A DNA stretch of 35,466 nt from positions 1-35,466 of the IMG/VR virus record IMGVR_UViG_3300032309_002702; one strand, written 5' to 3'. The position numbers and the translations under genes are program-made. This document shows, piece after piece, positions 22,337 to 31,082 of this stretch. The stretch comes from a virus. How positions within the stretch are numbered: the stretch's first letter is position 1; every line of letters starts with the position of its first letter. Below the pieces are notes generated by a model, which made no database searches, was not told the origin of the DNA, and worked only from the letters and a program-made list of their open reading frames with translations.

Positions 22337-23415
22337 TTAATCTGTTCACTAATTTTAATAAAAGGTCCGTTATTGCCGCAAAGTATTTTACATGTAGATG
22401 AAGAGTGATTCTTCCATTTATACTGTATTAAATTTTGCCAAAGATCGGTTTCCATAATTTCTTCAACCGAATGTTTTTTTGAGTCTAATGAATCTAGGCC
22501 TCCTAGTTCTTGTATGATAGAAAAAACTTCTAATTGAACTTCTTTGGCAATACTAGTAATGCTAGTTTCATCTATAAGCCCATATTTATCATACAATTCT
22601 ACGTCATAATTGGCATATAAAAAAGATCCTATTAAACAACAAGGCATTAAATATCCGTTAGCGTCAATATATAATTCATTGTCTTCAACTGCAAAACAAC
22701 TAATATTAGTTTTCCATTCTTTATAATTTATTAAATCTAGGAACTCTACTGGTTTAATTCTACTATTAGTAGGTGGATCTATATAGTATTCAATGGTTCC
22801 TTTTCTGTTGAGAACTGGAAAACTTTTACCAAATCGTTTACTATCTTTTACTGTAAATTTTGTAAACCCTAGGTCCAATGATAATGTTCTCGCCTCTTCT
22901 ATTTGATGTTCATTGTGCTTAAATTTTATAAAAACCCATTCTGCATTTCCGCCAGCGCTAATAAAAGCGCTAGCATTTTTTATAATAGTATTGTAGTTGG
23001 TTCCAATTCGATAAAGACTGTGTGTATCTTCTAATCCGTCTAACGCGAATATTACTCTATGATTTTTTGGCAAGAAACTGGCTAAAGAATTCCACCATTG
23101 TATATTATGCGCTGAGCCATTTGTATTAATTTCAATCATTAAACTAGGTTTCTTTGTAGTTGCATAATTACACATTTCTAATAAATTAGAATTTATGATC
23201 GGGTCGCCGTAATCTCCGCAAAAGTTAATACATACTATCTGATCTAAAACCCTATCATTAAAGGTATTACTAAATCTTTCTAATGTCCAATCTGTTAAAA
23301 TTAAATTAGGATTATCTATTCCGCCGTGTATATTTCTAAGGCACATGGGACAACTTGCTTGACACCTATTAGTTATTTCAATTTGTATTGTATGTAATTT
23401 AGTAAAAGAAAACAT
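22333..23415 (-). CDS. radical SAM enzyme with SPASM/twitch-like C-terminus
   Basis: The 360-residue protein has C18, C22 and C25 in NRCQASCPMC and NFCGDYGDP in the usual GGEP region. A C-terminal auxiliary cluster is suggested by C238 in NISCFAVE, by MPCC after LYIDANGYL, and by late cysteines (TCKILCGNN). It is paralogous to 34458-35444, sharing EIT.KCQA.CPMC, FALDGLEDTHSLYR/FGIDGLEDTHSLYR and HNEHQI. Peptide-modifying SPASM enzymes share this layout. It is the last gene of a six-gene block starting at 28205. Confidence 0.85.
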   Translation of the reverse strand: MFSFTKLHTIQIEITNRCQASCPMCLRNIHGGIDNPNLILTDWTLERFSNTFNDRVLDQIVCINFCGDYGDPIINSNLLEMCNYATTKKPSLMIEINTNGSAHNIQWWNSLASFLPKNHRVIFALDGLEDTHSLYRIGTNYNTIIKNASAFISAGGNAEWVFIKFKHNEHQIEEARTLSLDLGFTKFTVKDSKRFGKSFPVLNRKGTIEYYIDPPTNSRIKPVEFLDLINYKEWKTNISCFAVEDNELYIDANGYLMPCCLIGSFLYANYDVELYDKYGLIDETSITSIAKEVQLEVFSIIQELGGLDSLDSKKHSVEEIMETDLWQNLIQYKWKNHSSSTCKILCGNNGPFIKISEQIN

Positions 23416-23416
23416 T

Positions 23417-23908
23417 TTAATAACCTATTATGTGAAACATGTACTTTTTTTCTAGACTACCATTGATGCCGTTGTGCCATTCTTTATAATTATCCCATTT
23501 AAGAATAGTACCTTGCGGTTCGTTAACGTGATAATTTTTACCAAGTATAAATATCTGTCCTATACTGGGCGGATTAATAAAAACCGAATATCTTTTTAAC
23601 AGGCCATGTTTTAAATATTCTGATTCGTTATCGTCAATATCATAATGATAACCGGTCATATATCCTGGATCAACACAGCTAATCCAACTGCGTAAAGGAA
23701 TTATATTTAACATTGCTGATAATTTTAATGAGATATCTATGGTATCATAATAGTTAGTCCATTTAACAATATTGATATTAAAATTTTTATCTTTCCATAA
23801 ATTAATCATTACTTCATATTCAAGGTTTCTCATATCCCATCTTACAGGATCAACGGTAACTATTTCTCCGTCCACCAAATTACTAACAATATTATTCCAA
23901 TCAATCAT
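23417..23908 (-). CDS. 2OG-Fe(II) oxygenase-like protein, intact paralogue of 9877-10371
   Basis: The product has 163 residues from the ATG at 23908, which overlaps the upstream stop by 8 bases (ATGATTGA). A frame from 23932 would add eight residues. H88 and D90 are in GYHYDID and the distal H145 is in EWHNGING. The cosubstrate position near the C-terminus reads KKYMFHIIGY, with Lys where other members have Arg. The close paralogue at 9877 has a UGA exactly at the HYD tyrosine. Confidence 0.7.
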   Translation of the reverse strand: MIDWNNIVSNLVDGEIVTVDPVRWDMRNLEYEVMINLWKDKNFNINIVKWTNYYDTIDISLKLSAMLNIIPLRSWISCVDPGYMTGYHYDIDDNESEYLKHGLLKRYSVFINPPSIGQIFILGKNYHVNEPQGTILKWDNYKEWHNGINGSLEKKYMFHIIGY

Positions 23909-24590
23909 TGTATACTTCTTTAAAAATATCATGAAAGGGTGAATTAGGCCAATGTATATTTAAATGTTTGGTGACAGTAATTTTAAAAAAAGTTTTAAAA
24001 TCTATATAACCGGTATCGTCCGTTGCTTCATCAAACCGATATGCACCGTCTTTACCTATAATACCTTCTATAACTTTTCTTTCAACGAACCTTTCACTGT
24101 ACGGTACAATTGAATAATAGTCTATCGTTTTTAATATTCCGTCTTTTGATTTAAAAAAACAGTGTGGATATAATGCCATTTTATAAAAACTATTTTCTTT
24201 AGTTGCAATAAAGAATTCTCTAAGCTGAGTTTTCCAATCAGCAAACTCTTCATCTAAATTTCTATCATTCGTAAATAATACTTGAGACAATGTTTCCTTA
24301 TTCCACTCTATAAAAATTTTTCTAGTATTCATGTCAATATCATAAACTGTGGGGGTGAATTTTAAATGAGATAGTTCGGTTAGAAACTTAACTTCCCTTT
24401 CAAATAGCCATTGTATCAACCTATCCTCAATAGCTTTTTCGTTTTTTCGATATTCAGAATCTATACTATAGTGCATACACATAACAGTTTGTGTCGGATT
24501 AATTCTAGGTGTGTAAATCATATTTGAAGTATGAAGTGATTTATCGGGAGTCAGTTTATAATAATATCCCCAGTTACTAATATCTGTCAT
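23901..24590 (-). CDS. protein-kinase-fold-like protein, paralogue of 16076-16756
   Basis: The 229-residue protein starts at an ATGA overlap with the upstream radical SAM gene; a TTG four codons earlier is less likely. REVKFLTEL (65-73) and FTPTVYDIDMNTRKIFIEW (78-96) fit helix C and the following strands. Residues 136-158 (YKMALYPHCFF...DGILKTIDYY) fit the catalytic loop and DFG-like region. The loop Asp is lost (ALYPH), but the DFG-like Asp (D157) is kept, unlike in its paralogue. It could bind a nucleotide or peptide rather than phosphorylate. Both copies sit in operons with an oxygenase. Confidence 0.6.
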   Translation of the reverse strand: MTDISNWGYYYKLTPDKSLHTSNMIYTPRINPTQTVMCMHYSIDSEYRKNEKAIEDRLIQWLFEREVKFLTELSHLKFTPTVYDIDMNTRKIFIEWNKETLSQVLFTNDRNLDEEFADWKTQLREFFIATKENSFYKMALYPHCFFKSKDGILKTIDYYSIVPYSERFVERKVIEGIIGKDGAYRFDEATDDTGYIDFKTFFKITVTKHLNIHWPNSPFHDIFKEVYND

Positions 24591-26131
24591 ACTTTTACCC
24601 AACTTAATTTTTTATTAACATAAGACTGTACTAAATCTATATATTTTTGATCGGCAGTATCAATATTAGTTAATTTATAATCATATATTTCTTCATATTT
24701 ATTTGTTTCATAGTATGCAAATAATCTGTCGGACAAAAAAGGATTACATCCTCGAAGGCCAATAAAACCGTTATCTGAATAAAAATCTTTTACTAGAGTC
24801 TCTGCCTGATACCAATCCATATTGTCGTGCTTCCAAATTACGACATTATTCCTAGTACTGCCAACTCCTCCGCCTCGAGGCGTTGTGGATTTAAATATAA
24901 CATTGCCATTACTATCTTTAGTTACTTCATACCCCGGATTTTGCCTTGCTTCTATTTTTATTAATCCATTAGCAACTAGTTCTGTAGTAAATCTACTTTG
25001 ATTTGTAAGAGTTTCGTCATAATCGGGTACTTCTAAAATATGTGCGCTAGCACTTTGTCTAACCCAATTATTGTTAAGCCAGTTTAAAGATTTATTCCAA
25101 GATTCAACACTTTCGCCGGGTATACCGCAAATCATCTGTATATTTGCTCTATATCGTTTAGGCGCATGTATGTCTGTATATGCTTGAAACTCTAATAAAC
25201 CCTCTTGTAATTTTTCAGGGTCCATTCCTTTACGAACAAGTTTACCTGCTTCCTGATTAAATGTCTCAATACCCATACTATGTCCAAGGAATCCTAATCT
25301 GATGTAAGCGTTCCAATTTTCACGATGCTTAACTACTAAGTCTCCTCGAGCAAATCCGCAAATCCATGGGTGGTAACCTAATTCATCGACTGCCTCGGCA
25401 TATTTTTGTAGTTTCTCCGATCGGTCGTTAAATGTTTCGTCCATTACACGCCAATTGGTAATGCCCCATTTTTCGTAACCGCTTTGCATTTGAAGTTTAA
25501 ATTGTTCTTTGCTAACACTAACGTCTTTTGCTTGGCCTAATATAGGAAAATTGCAATAACTACAACTAAACATACAGCCACGCGCTGTTTCAATTTGCGG
25601 ACATTCCCACGGCATCATAAAATCTCTATCTTCGTAATCAACGAGATAACTTTCAAGTGGCGCACTAGGATAATGATATAATCCCCTAATAATTTTTTTA
25701 CTACCAAAAAACGCAGAATCAGTTAATAACGGCGCACCTAACGTTCCTTTAAGGTGTCGGCAAAGAGCTAAAATTGCGTTTTCTCCGTAACTATCTACCC
25801 AATAATCAACGTTTTCAGCAGGAGTAACTAAAGCATTATTTCCACCCACTACTACAGGAATTTCGGGGTACTCAGTTTTTAACCATGCAATAAATTCGTT
25901 TAAGTACGGGCTCCACGGATTTAAAAATGCAGTACCAAAACAAAACATAACCGTATTTGTCGAAGTACGTGAACGAACTAACTCCTGTAATTCTTCTAAT
26001 TTCCAAAATGCCGTAAAGTCTATAACTTCTACATCCCAATCGTTTACTCTTAGAAATGTAGCTACCCGATGACACCACAATGTGCGCTCCCATCGTTTTG
26101 CAGTCAATGAAAAGAATAATGCATGATTCAT
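24587..26131 (-). CDS. B12-type radical SAM protein with degenerate cobalamin domain
   Basis: The 514-residue protein has a Rossmann-like N-terminal domain (1-130). IPVVVGGNNALVTPAENVDY and DSYGENA resemble cobalamin-binding radical SAM enzymes, but the DxHxxG cobalamin motif is missing. The radical SAM core has C186, C190 and C193 in RGCMFSCSYC, and a late GIPGES motif typical of this subgroup. The C-terminal 130 residues are unassigned. The family includes methyltransferases and ring-forming enzymes; without the His ligand, base-off cobalamin binding would need another arrangement. It is co-translated with the oxygenase at 26128 (ATGA). Confidence 0.82.
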   Translation of the reverse strand: MNHALFFSLTAKRWERTLWCHRVATFLRVNDWDVEVIDFTAFWKLEELQELVRSRTSTNTVMFCFGTAFLNPWSPYLNEFIAWLKTEYPEIPVVVGGNNALVTPAENVDYWVDSYGENAILALCRHLKGTLGAPLLTDSAFFGSKKIIRGLYHYPSAPLESYLVDYEDRDFMMPWECPQIETARGCMFSCSYCNFPILGQAKDVSVSKEQFKLQMQSGYEKWGITNWRVMDETFNDRSEKLQKYAEAVDELGYHPWICGFARGDLVVKHRENWNAYIRLGFLGHSMGIETFNQEAGKLVRKGMDPEKLQEGLLEFQAYTDIHAPKRYRANIQMICGIPGESVESWNKSLNWLNNNWVRQSASAHILEVPDYDETLTNQSRFTTELVANGLIKIEARQNPGYEVTKDSNGNVIFKSTTPRGGGVGSTRNNVVIWKHDNMDWYQAETLVKDFYSDNGFIGLRGCNPFLSDRLFAYYETNKYEEIYDYKLTNIDTADQKYIDLVQSYVNKKLSWVKV

Positions 26132-26793
26132 AGTATCTTAAACTCCGCGGTTAATGCCTGTTTAAGTGAATCTATTTTTTCCTTTTCAATATTAAATTTT
26201 ATTATCATGGGAGAATGTGAAAAATTGTTTATAAATCCGGATTTATTTGCAAAATTGAACCATGGACTTAATTTATTATCAAACACGAATCTAGCATCGT
26301 CGGCATTTGTTATAGTAGTAGATAAATTTATTTCTATTGGATTTTTTAATTTATTATTTTTTAGTAATTTTCTAACTACTAATTGCACCCTAGCATATCG
26401 ACCAAAGTTAGTAGCAGTGTGTAAAAATCCTGCGTCCATATCGTACCAAATTCCGTCTTGTTCCAACAGATACATTTTTTCTTTTACTAAATCCATGAGA
26501 TAGCATTGCTCTCCTAATATATTAAGATGATATCGGTCGTCAATATCTGCATGAATTTGATAACAATGAGCAGGATCTAAAATAATTATTCTTGCTTCGC
26601 CCTTAGGTATGGGTAGTGAATTATATAAAATTTCCCAAACAGTGTTCTTATACTCATTTTTAATAGTCCAAAAATCATAAAAGAAACGGCCACTAGGCTG
26701 ATTTATGGCTAACTTAAAATCAATCTCGGGCAATTGACATATTGCTTCATGTAATAATTTTAGATCAATATAATATTCTGATTTTTTAATCAT
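26128..26793 (-). CDS. aspartyl/asparaginyl beta-hydroxylase-like oxygenase
   Basis: The 221-residue protein has CYQIHADID (H81, D83), FLHTATNFGRYARVQLVVR (H125, R135) and a GIWYDMDAG turn before the distal strand, all typical of the 2OG-Fe(II) fold. ATGA overlaps at both ends show translation coupled to the twitch-type radical SAM gene before it and the B12-type gene after it. The substrate is unknown. Confidence 0.75.
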   Translation of the reverse strand: MIKKSEYYIDLKLLHEAICQLPEIDFKLAINQPSGRFFYDFWTIKNEYKNTVWEILYNSLPIPKGEARIIILDPAHCYQIHADIDDRYHLNILGEQCYLMDLVKEKMYLLEQDGIWYDMDAGFLHTATNFGRYARVQLVVRKLLKNNKLKNPIEINLSTTITNADDARFVFDNKLSPWFNFANKSGFINNFSHSPMIIKFNIEKEKIDSLKQALTAEFKIL

Positions 26794-28205
26794 AATAAGT
26801 GTGCCAACTCAGGAAATACTATCTTAAAATCTGTGTTTCTTTGAGCATCTATAACATTAATATATTCTCGAAAATCCGGTAACAAATTAGTATGATCTTC
26901 GGCATCCATCCAATTTAAAATCCCCTCCCAACGCTTCCAACCGTATGGATTTTTAATCCAAAACTCGTCGTCACGAGAATAATTATTCCATAGCCATTCT
27001 TTTAATTCGTCAAATAATTCTCTAACATGATGTTTATCTTGTTCAGGTAATACTCTGAGACTAAGCCATGTGGGAATCCATAGTAAATGAACACCGATTA
27101 GTCCGCCGCCGTTTGTTTGACCGGCTACATTCTTTTCAAAGTTTAGTTTTTTAAACCCTGATTTGACCTTCCATTTAATAAAATCAGGAATGTGTTTTAT
27201 GTTTAATATCTGTACAGCCAGTGCGATGTTAAATTGAATTTTGTCACTGGTGTTTTCCATTCTCCACAAATTCTGTTTAATAATGTTCCAGTCAGTTGGA
27301 TAGCGTATATATCCTACTCTGTCTCCCATACCGTCTAGGCTAATACCTACTTTAACTTTCTTAAACTGTTCCCATATTTCAATCATTTCGTCATTAATTA
27401 ATAATCCGTTCGTGTTGTATCTTAATCCAATTTGACCAGCATAACCTTTTTTAATTATTTCTAACAAAAATTGTTTGTGTTCTTTAATTAATAAAGGCTC
27501 TCCGCCGGCAAAGTACAATTCTTTAAGGTTGGGGACTTGATCGTATATTTCACGCCAAAACTCAGGATTTTCATGCCAGTAATTATTAAAACTTTTTGGA
27601 TTCCAATCTAGTTGTTTTTTTATTAATGGACTCTGAAAAATAGGATAAACTTTCTTAAACTCCGATACCCATAGACTACTATCATGCGGACTACACATAA
27701 TACATTTTAAATTGCATGTATGGCCTAGACGTAAATCTAGATATTGTAGTTTATAAGGAACACTACCGTCTTCTTCTGTTTCTTCAATGAGTTTAGGAAT
27801 ATTAATATTATTATAATGCCAAGTGCTAGTCTCCCATATTCTTTTGCTAGATATTCCCTCTCCCTCTTCTTTGTAACATTTTAAACAACTTGCAGGAATC
27901 TCGCCCTTCAACATTGTTTTTCGTACGGATTTCATATAATTATTATTAAATACTTCGGTAGGCAGATTGTGACCAAAATTTGCAGGCTTACCATCTTCTA
28001 GCTTAACTAAACCTACTGTATAGTCGCCCGAGGCTGCACCACTAGCGTTCGCAACACAGCAAATACGCATATCGCCGTTAGGTCTGGTCGCTAAATGAAT
28101 CCAAGGCAATACACAGAAACTAGGAGTACCTGTTACCTGTTTAATTTGTTCTTGCCACTGACCTAATTGGGTATCAATCGGTTGCATCCAAAAAGTCTTA
28201 TTCAT
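26790..28205 (-). CDS. twitch-domain radical SAM protein
   Basis: The 471-residue protein opens with an N-terminal twitch-like cluster domain: FCVLPWIHLATRPNGDMRICC (30-50), then C107 and C110 in ASCLKC. The core follows with C164, C168 and C171 in HTCNLKCIMC, FAGGEPLL, NTNGLL and ISLDGMG. It belongs with the N-terminal-twitch radical SAM proteins often seen in environmental phages and bacteria; their targets are unknown. I start at 28205: an ATTAAATA octamer lies five bases upstream, and the longer frame to 28379 would overlap the divergent PLP gene. It leads the six-gene block down to 22333. Confidence 0.85.
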   Translation of the reverse strand: MNKTFWMQPIDTQLGQWQEQIKQVTGTPSFCVLPWIHLATRPNGDMRICCVANASGAASGDYTVGLVKLEDGKPANFGHNLPTEVFNNNYMKSVRKTMLKGEIPASCLKCYKEEGEGISSKRIWETSTWHYNNINIPKLIEETEEDGSVPYKLQYLDLRLGHTCNLKCIMCSPHDSSLWVSEFKKVYPIFQSPLIKKQLDWNPKSFNNYWHENPEFWREIYDQVPNLKELYFAGGEPLLIKEHKQFLLEIIKKGYAGQIGLRYNTNGLLINDEMIEIWEQFKKVKVGISLDGMGDRVGYIRYPTDWNIIKQNLWRMENTSDKIQFNIALAVQILNIKHIPDFIKWKVKSGFKKLNFEKNVAGQTNGGGLIGVHLLWIPTWLSLRVLPEQDKHHVRELFDELKEWLWNNYSRDDEFWIKNPYGWKRWEGILNWMDAEDHTNLLPDFREYINVIDAQRNTDFKIVFPELAHLL

Positions 28206-28210
28206 TAAAA

Positions 28211-28218
28211 TATTTAAT
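28211..28218 (-). promoter_or_regulatory. late-promoter-like octamer ATTAAATA, divergent pair
   Basis: ATTAAATA on the minus strand is five bases before the ATG at 28205. Its divergent partner is at 28233-28240. Confidence 0.5.
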
Positions 28219-28232
28219 CCACATCTAGAACT

Positions 28233-28240
28233 TATAAATA
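28233..28240 (+). promoter_or_regulatory. perfect TATAAATA late-promoter octamer, divergent pair
   Basis: TATAAATA is five bases before the ATG at 28246. The two divergent ATGs are 40 bases apart with both octamers between them and no Shine-Dalgarno for either. Confidence 0.65.
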
Positions 28241-28245
28241 TTTTA

Positions 28246-29112
28246 ATGAATAGTGTAGCAATTGCTCTAAAATACTCATGTGAATATTTACAATTAGATC
28301 GACCCAAACCGCTCAGTGATAATAATATAGAAAGTCTCATCCAAGATATATTGGCAGGACGTATAGATAAAGATATCACAGCTACAGTTTATTCTAATTT
28401 CAAAAAAGAATGCATCCAATGGTTTTTAAACTCTAAACTTAATAAGTTAACTGGATTAGAACAGTTTCAAAGAATAGATATTATCAATGGATGTACTCAA
28501 TATATTGACAATCTGTACATGCAATATCCTATTCAAACAATACACGGCGATTATAGGTATCATGAACGATTGGGATTACAAATTCAAGTAAATCATGATT
28601 TTACAACATTAATACCCGAAGTTCCGTTAATAATTGCTTTACCATTTCCTAATAACGGAAGCATACATAACGACATGGCAGCGATATTAGATAAGTGTTA
28701 CAGTAGTAATATAATGGTTCACATTGATGCCGCTTGGATCAGTGCAAGTCGAGATATTGAATTTGATTTTAGTCATCCTGCAATTCACTCAGTTGGGATG
28801 AGTCTGAGTAAGGGACTGGGATTAGGATGGAATAGAATAGGCCTAAGATGGCAAAGATATATGGTACAAGACGCAATCACACTTATGAACGATTTTAATA
28901 TGAATTTGCGTTTAGTCGCTAAAATAGGCCTGCATTTCATTCGTAATTTTTCTAGTGACTATTTATGGACCATGCATAGTGAAAGATATTATAAAGTTTG
29001 TAGAGATTTTAATTTGACGCCTACTAATTCAATTCATTTAGCTTTGAATGGTATCGATCCTGTCGGAGTTAGTCCACTAATTAGATATTTAGAAAATAAT
29101 GGAACTAATTAA
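28246..29112 (+). CDS. compact PLP-dependent fold-type I enzyme
   Basis: The 288-residue protein carries IMVHIDAAWISAS (D161 would pair with the pyridine nitrogen) and GMSLSKGLGLGWNRIG, with K189 as the Schiff-base lysine and R197/R201 after it. These are the landmarks of the aminotransferase fold. At 288 residues it is about 100 shorter than usual, mainly in the N-terminal half and C-terminal domain. It could be an aminotransferase, decarboxylase or lyase. It leads a five-gene operon and overlaps the PP-loop gene by 14 bases. Confidence 0.75.
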   Translation: MNSVAIALKYSCEYLQLDRPKPLSDNNIESLIQDILAGRIDKDITATVYSNFKKECIQWFLNSKLNKLTGLEQFQRIDIINGCTQYIDNLYMQYPIQTIHGDYRYHERLGLQIQVNHDFTTLIPEVPLIIALPFPNNGSIHNDMAAILDKCYSSNIMVHIDAAWISASRDIEFDFSHPAIHSVGMSLSKGLGLGWNRIGLRWQRYMVQDAITLMNDFNMNLRLVAKIGLHFIRNFSSDYLWTMHSERYYKVCRDFNLTPTNSIHLALNGIDPVGVSPLIRYLENNGTN

Positions 29113-29833
29113 TATAGATGGCGTAGAAATACCTTTTGATGATTCTTGGGGTAATATAGCGATTGCCTTATCAGGTGGCGCCGATAGCGCATTATTATTA
29201 TATCTATTATGTACATTGATTAATGAGTTTAAATCAAATACATATATACATTGTATTAGTCATATAAGAATGTGGAAAACACGGCCTTGGCAGCAACAGG
29301 ACAGTCTGAAAATATTTCAAGATATATCTTATAGATTTAATATTCCTATGACTAGGCATACTAATTTTATTGCACCCGACTTAGAATACGGCAATATAGG
29401 ACCCAGTATTAAAGATGAATACAATAAAATGGTTAGTGGCGATAATATTCAACAACGAGCATATAGTGAATATGTTTGTCACAAAAATAATGTAAAATGT
29501 TTCTATAATGCTGTTACTAGGAACCCATCTATTAATTTACAAGGTGCAATGCATGAAAGAGATATTAATAAAACTGACAGTAACAAACATATGGAATTTA
29601 TGCAACATATGGGATCTATTGCAAGTCACCCGTTTAGATTTATCAACAAGTCTTGGGTACTAAAACAATATCGTGAATATAATATTATGGATTTATTTGA
29701 AAAAACTCGTAGTTGCGAGGGTGAATTTGAGGGAATAAATTATAATACATATGTACCAAACATGTTTGTGCCAACTTGCAATAACTGTTTTTGGTGCTTA
29801 GAAAGGAATTGGGCAGTTGAACAATCAAAGTAA
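29099..29833 (+). CDS. QueC-like PP-loop ATP pyrophosphatase
   Basis: The 244-residue protein has the PP-loop SGGADS at 25-30. A C-terminal zinc-site pattern is formed by C206, C227, C230 and C233 in TCNNCFWCLERNWA, matching the Cys arrangement of QueC/ExsB-type 7-cyano-7-deazaguanine synthases. It probably adenylates a carboxylate for amidation or nitrile formation. No queD, queE or queF homologue is evident beside it, and the neighbours are radical SAM and PLP enzymes, so the substrate may differ from the queuosine pathway. The next gene starts 17 bases inside its 3' end. Confidence 0.75.
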   Translation: MELINIDGVEIPFDDSWGNIAIALSGGADSALLLYLLCTLINEFKSNTYIHCISHIRMWKTRPWQQQDSLKIFQDISYRFNIPMTRHTNFIAPDLEYGNIGPSIKDEYNKMVSGDNIQQRAYSEYVCHKNNVKCFYNAVTRNPSINLQGAMHERDINKTDSNKHMEFMQHMGSIASHPFRFINKSWVLKQYREYNIMDLFEKTRSCEGEFEGINYNTYVPNMFVPTCNNCFWCLERNWAVEQSK

Positions 29834-31082
29834 AACATTTTGTATGCATCCTTTTACGGGATTAGCTACTAGGGAAGACGGTGCGATATGTGCTTGTTGT
29901 CGTAGTCATCCTGTGGGATTTATCGATAATCAAAAATTAGAAGATATATGGAATAATGTAACAATGAAGCGTATCCGTAAACAAGTATTGAACGGTGAAC
30001 GACCTAATGAATGTGAACCATGCTTTAGTTTAGAAGATCAGGGCGTAGAAAGTTTAAGGTTAAGACATATTACAGATAGAATTCCCGAATCTAGAATCAA
30101 CTTATATCCCGACGCATTAAGTAAGCTGCATGATGATTATAGTATGCCCTTTGAGATCCCTACAATGGAACTTAAACTTAATAATTTATGCAATTTAAAA
30201 TGTCGTATGTGTCATCCAATGGATAGTACAAGTTGGAACGACTGGGGAGAGATTAAAGAATTTTATAAGAAAGAAGATAATATTATGTTCTATATCGTCG
30301 AAGAACATAATTTAGAAAATAAACCACACTTGGATAAATTTCAAGATAATCCTGAATGGTGGAATAGCTTACAACAATTGTTACCATACTTTCGTAGAGT
30401 AGAATTTGCAGGTGGCGAACCATTAATGGATCCACAGCATTATAGAATCTTAGATATGCTCAAACCTTACGGACATCAGATAGAATTAAAGTATGCTACT
30501 AATGGCACAACATTGGGAATAAAAGGTGGGAGAACAGTTCATGAATATTGGCCTCATTTTAGAAGCGTTGCCGTTAACGTCAGCCTTGATGGAATCGGTG
30601 ATGTTTACGAGTACATTCGCGGTAACAGCGATTGGAGTTTGGTTGTAAAAAATATTAAAGAAATACAAACTATCCCAAACATTGCACGGATAGTTGGAGC
30701 CGTCACAGTACAAGCAAGCAATGTATTAATGCTTGATAAAATGATAGAATACTTTTTAGATGACCTTGAGATAATATTCCATGCACATAGAGTAGAGTAT
30801 CCTAAAGTCTTATCGGCACAAGTTTTGCCTCCAAAACTAAAAGAACTGGCAATACAGCGATTACAGGACGTAAGTTATCGTGTTGAAGACTTTAAATTCG
30901 TCAAGAAACATCCACAGCTACTAGAGTATACTCTAAGACAAATTAAAGATAACATTAACTACCTAAGCGCAAGAGACCAAAGTGACAAATGGCAAGACTG
31001 TGTTGAATTTAATCGCAGATTGGATACTACTCGCAACCAAAGCTTTACAGATGTAACTCTAGAGTTTAAAAATTATGTTTAA
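29817..31082 (+). CDS. twitch-domain radical SAM protein
   Basis: The 421-residue protein has N-terminal cluster cysteines C9, C25, C27, C28, C66 and C69, then radical SAM C125, C129 and C132 in NLCNLKCRMC, followed by FAGGEPLMD, ATNGTT and VSLDGIG. It is a paralogue of 26790-28205. The start is TTG at 29817, with AAAGGA nine bases upstream; the first internal ATG would delete the cluster cysteine C9. The downstream gene overlaps by 8 bases. Confidence 0.84.
   Translation: MNNQSKTFCMHPFTGLATREDGAICACCRSHPVGFIDNQKLEDIWNNVTMKRIRKQVLNGERPNECEPCFSLEDQGVESLRLRHITDRIPESRINLYPDALSKLHDDYSMPFEIPTMELKLNNLCNLKCRMCHPMDSTSWNDWGEIKEFYKKEDNIMFYIVEEHNLENKPHLDKFQDNPEWWNSLQQLLPYFRRVEFAGGEPLMDPQHYRILDMLKPYGHQIELKYATNGTTLGIKGGRTVHEYWPHFRSVAVNVSLDGIGDVYEYIRGNSDWSLVVKNIKEIQTIPNIARIVGAVTVQASNVLMLDKMIEYFLDDLEIIFHAHRVEYPKVLSAQVLPPKLKELAIQRLQDVSYRVEDFKFVKKHPQLLEYTLRQIKDNINYLSARDQSDKWQDCVEFNRRLDTTRNQSFTDVTLEFKNYV

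Noticed and set aside
28206-28379. N-terminal extension of the twitch radical SAM protein to 28379
   Set aside because: These 58 residues are antisense to the start of the PLP gene. An ATG at 28205 with an octamer five bases upstream fits the family N-terminus.
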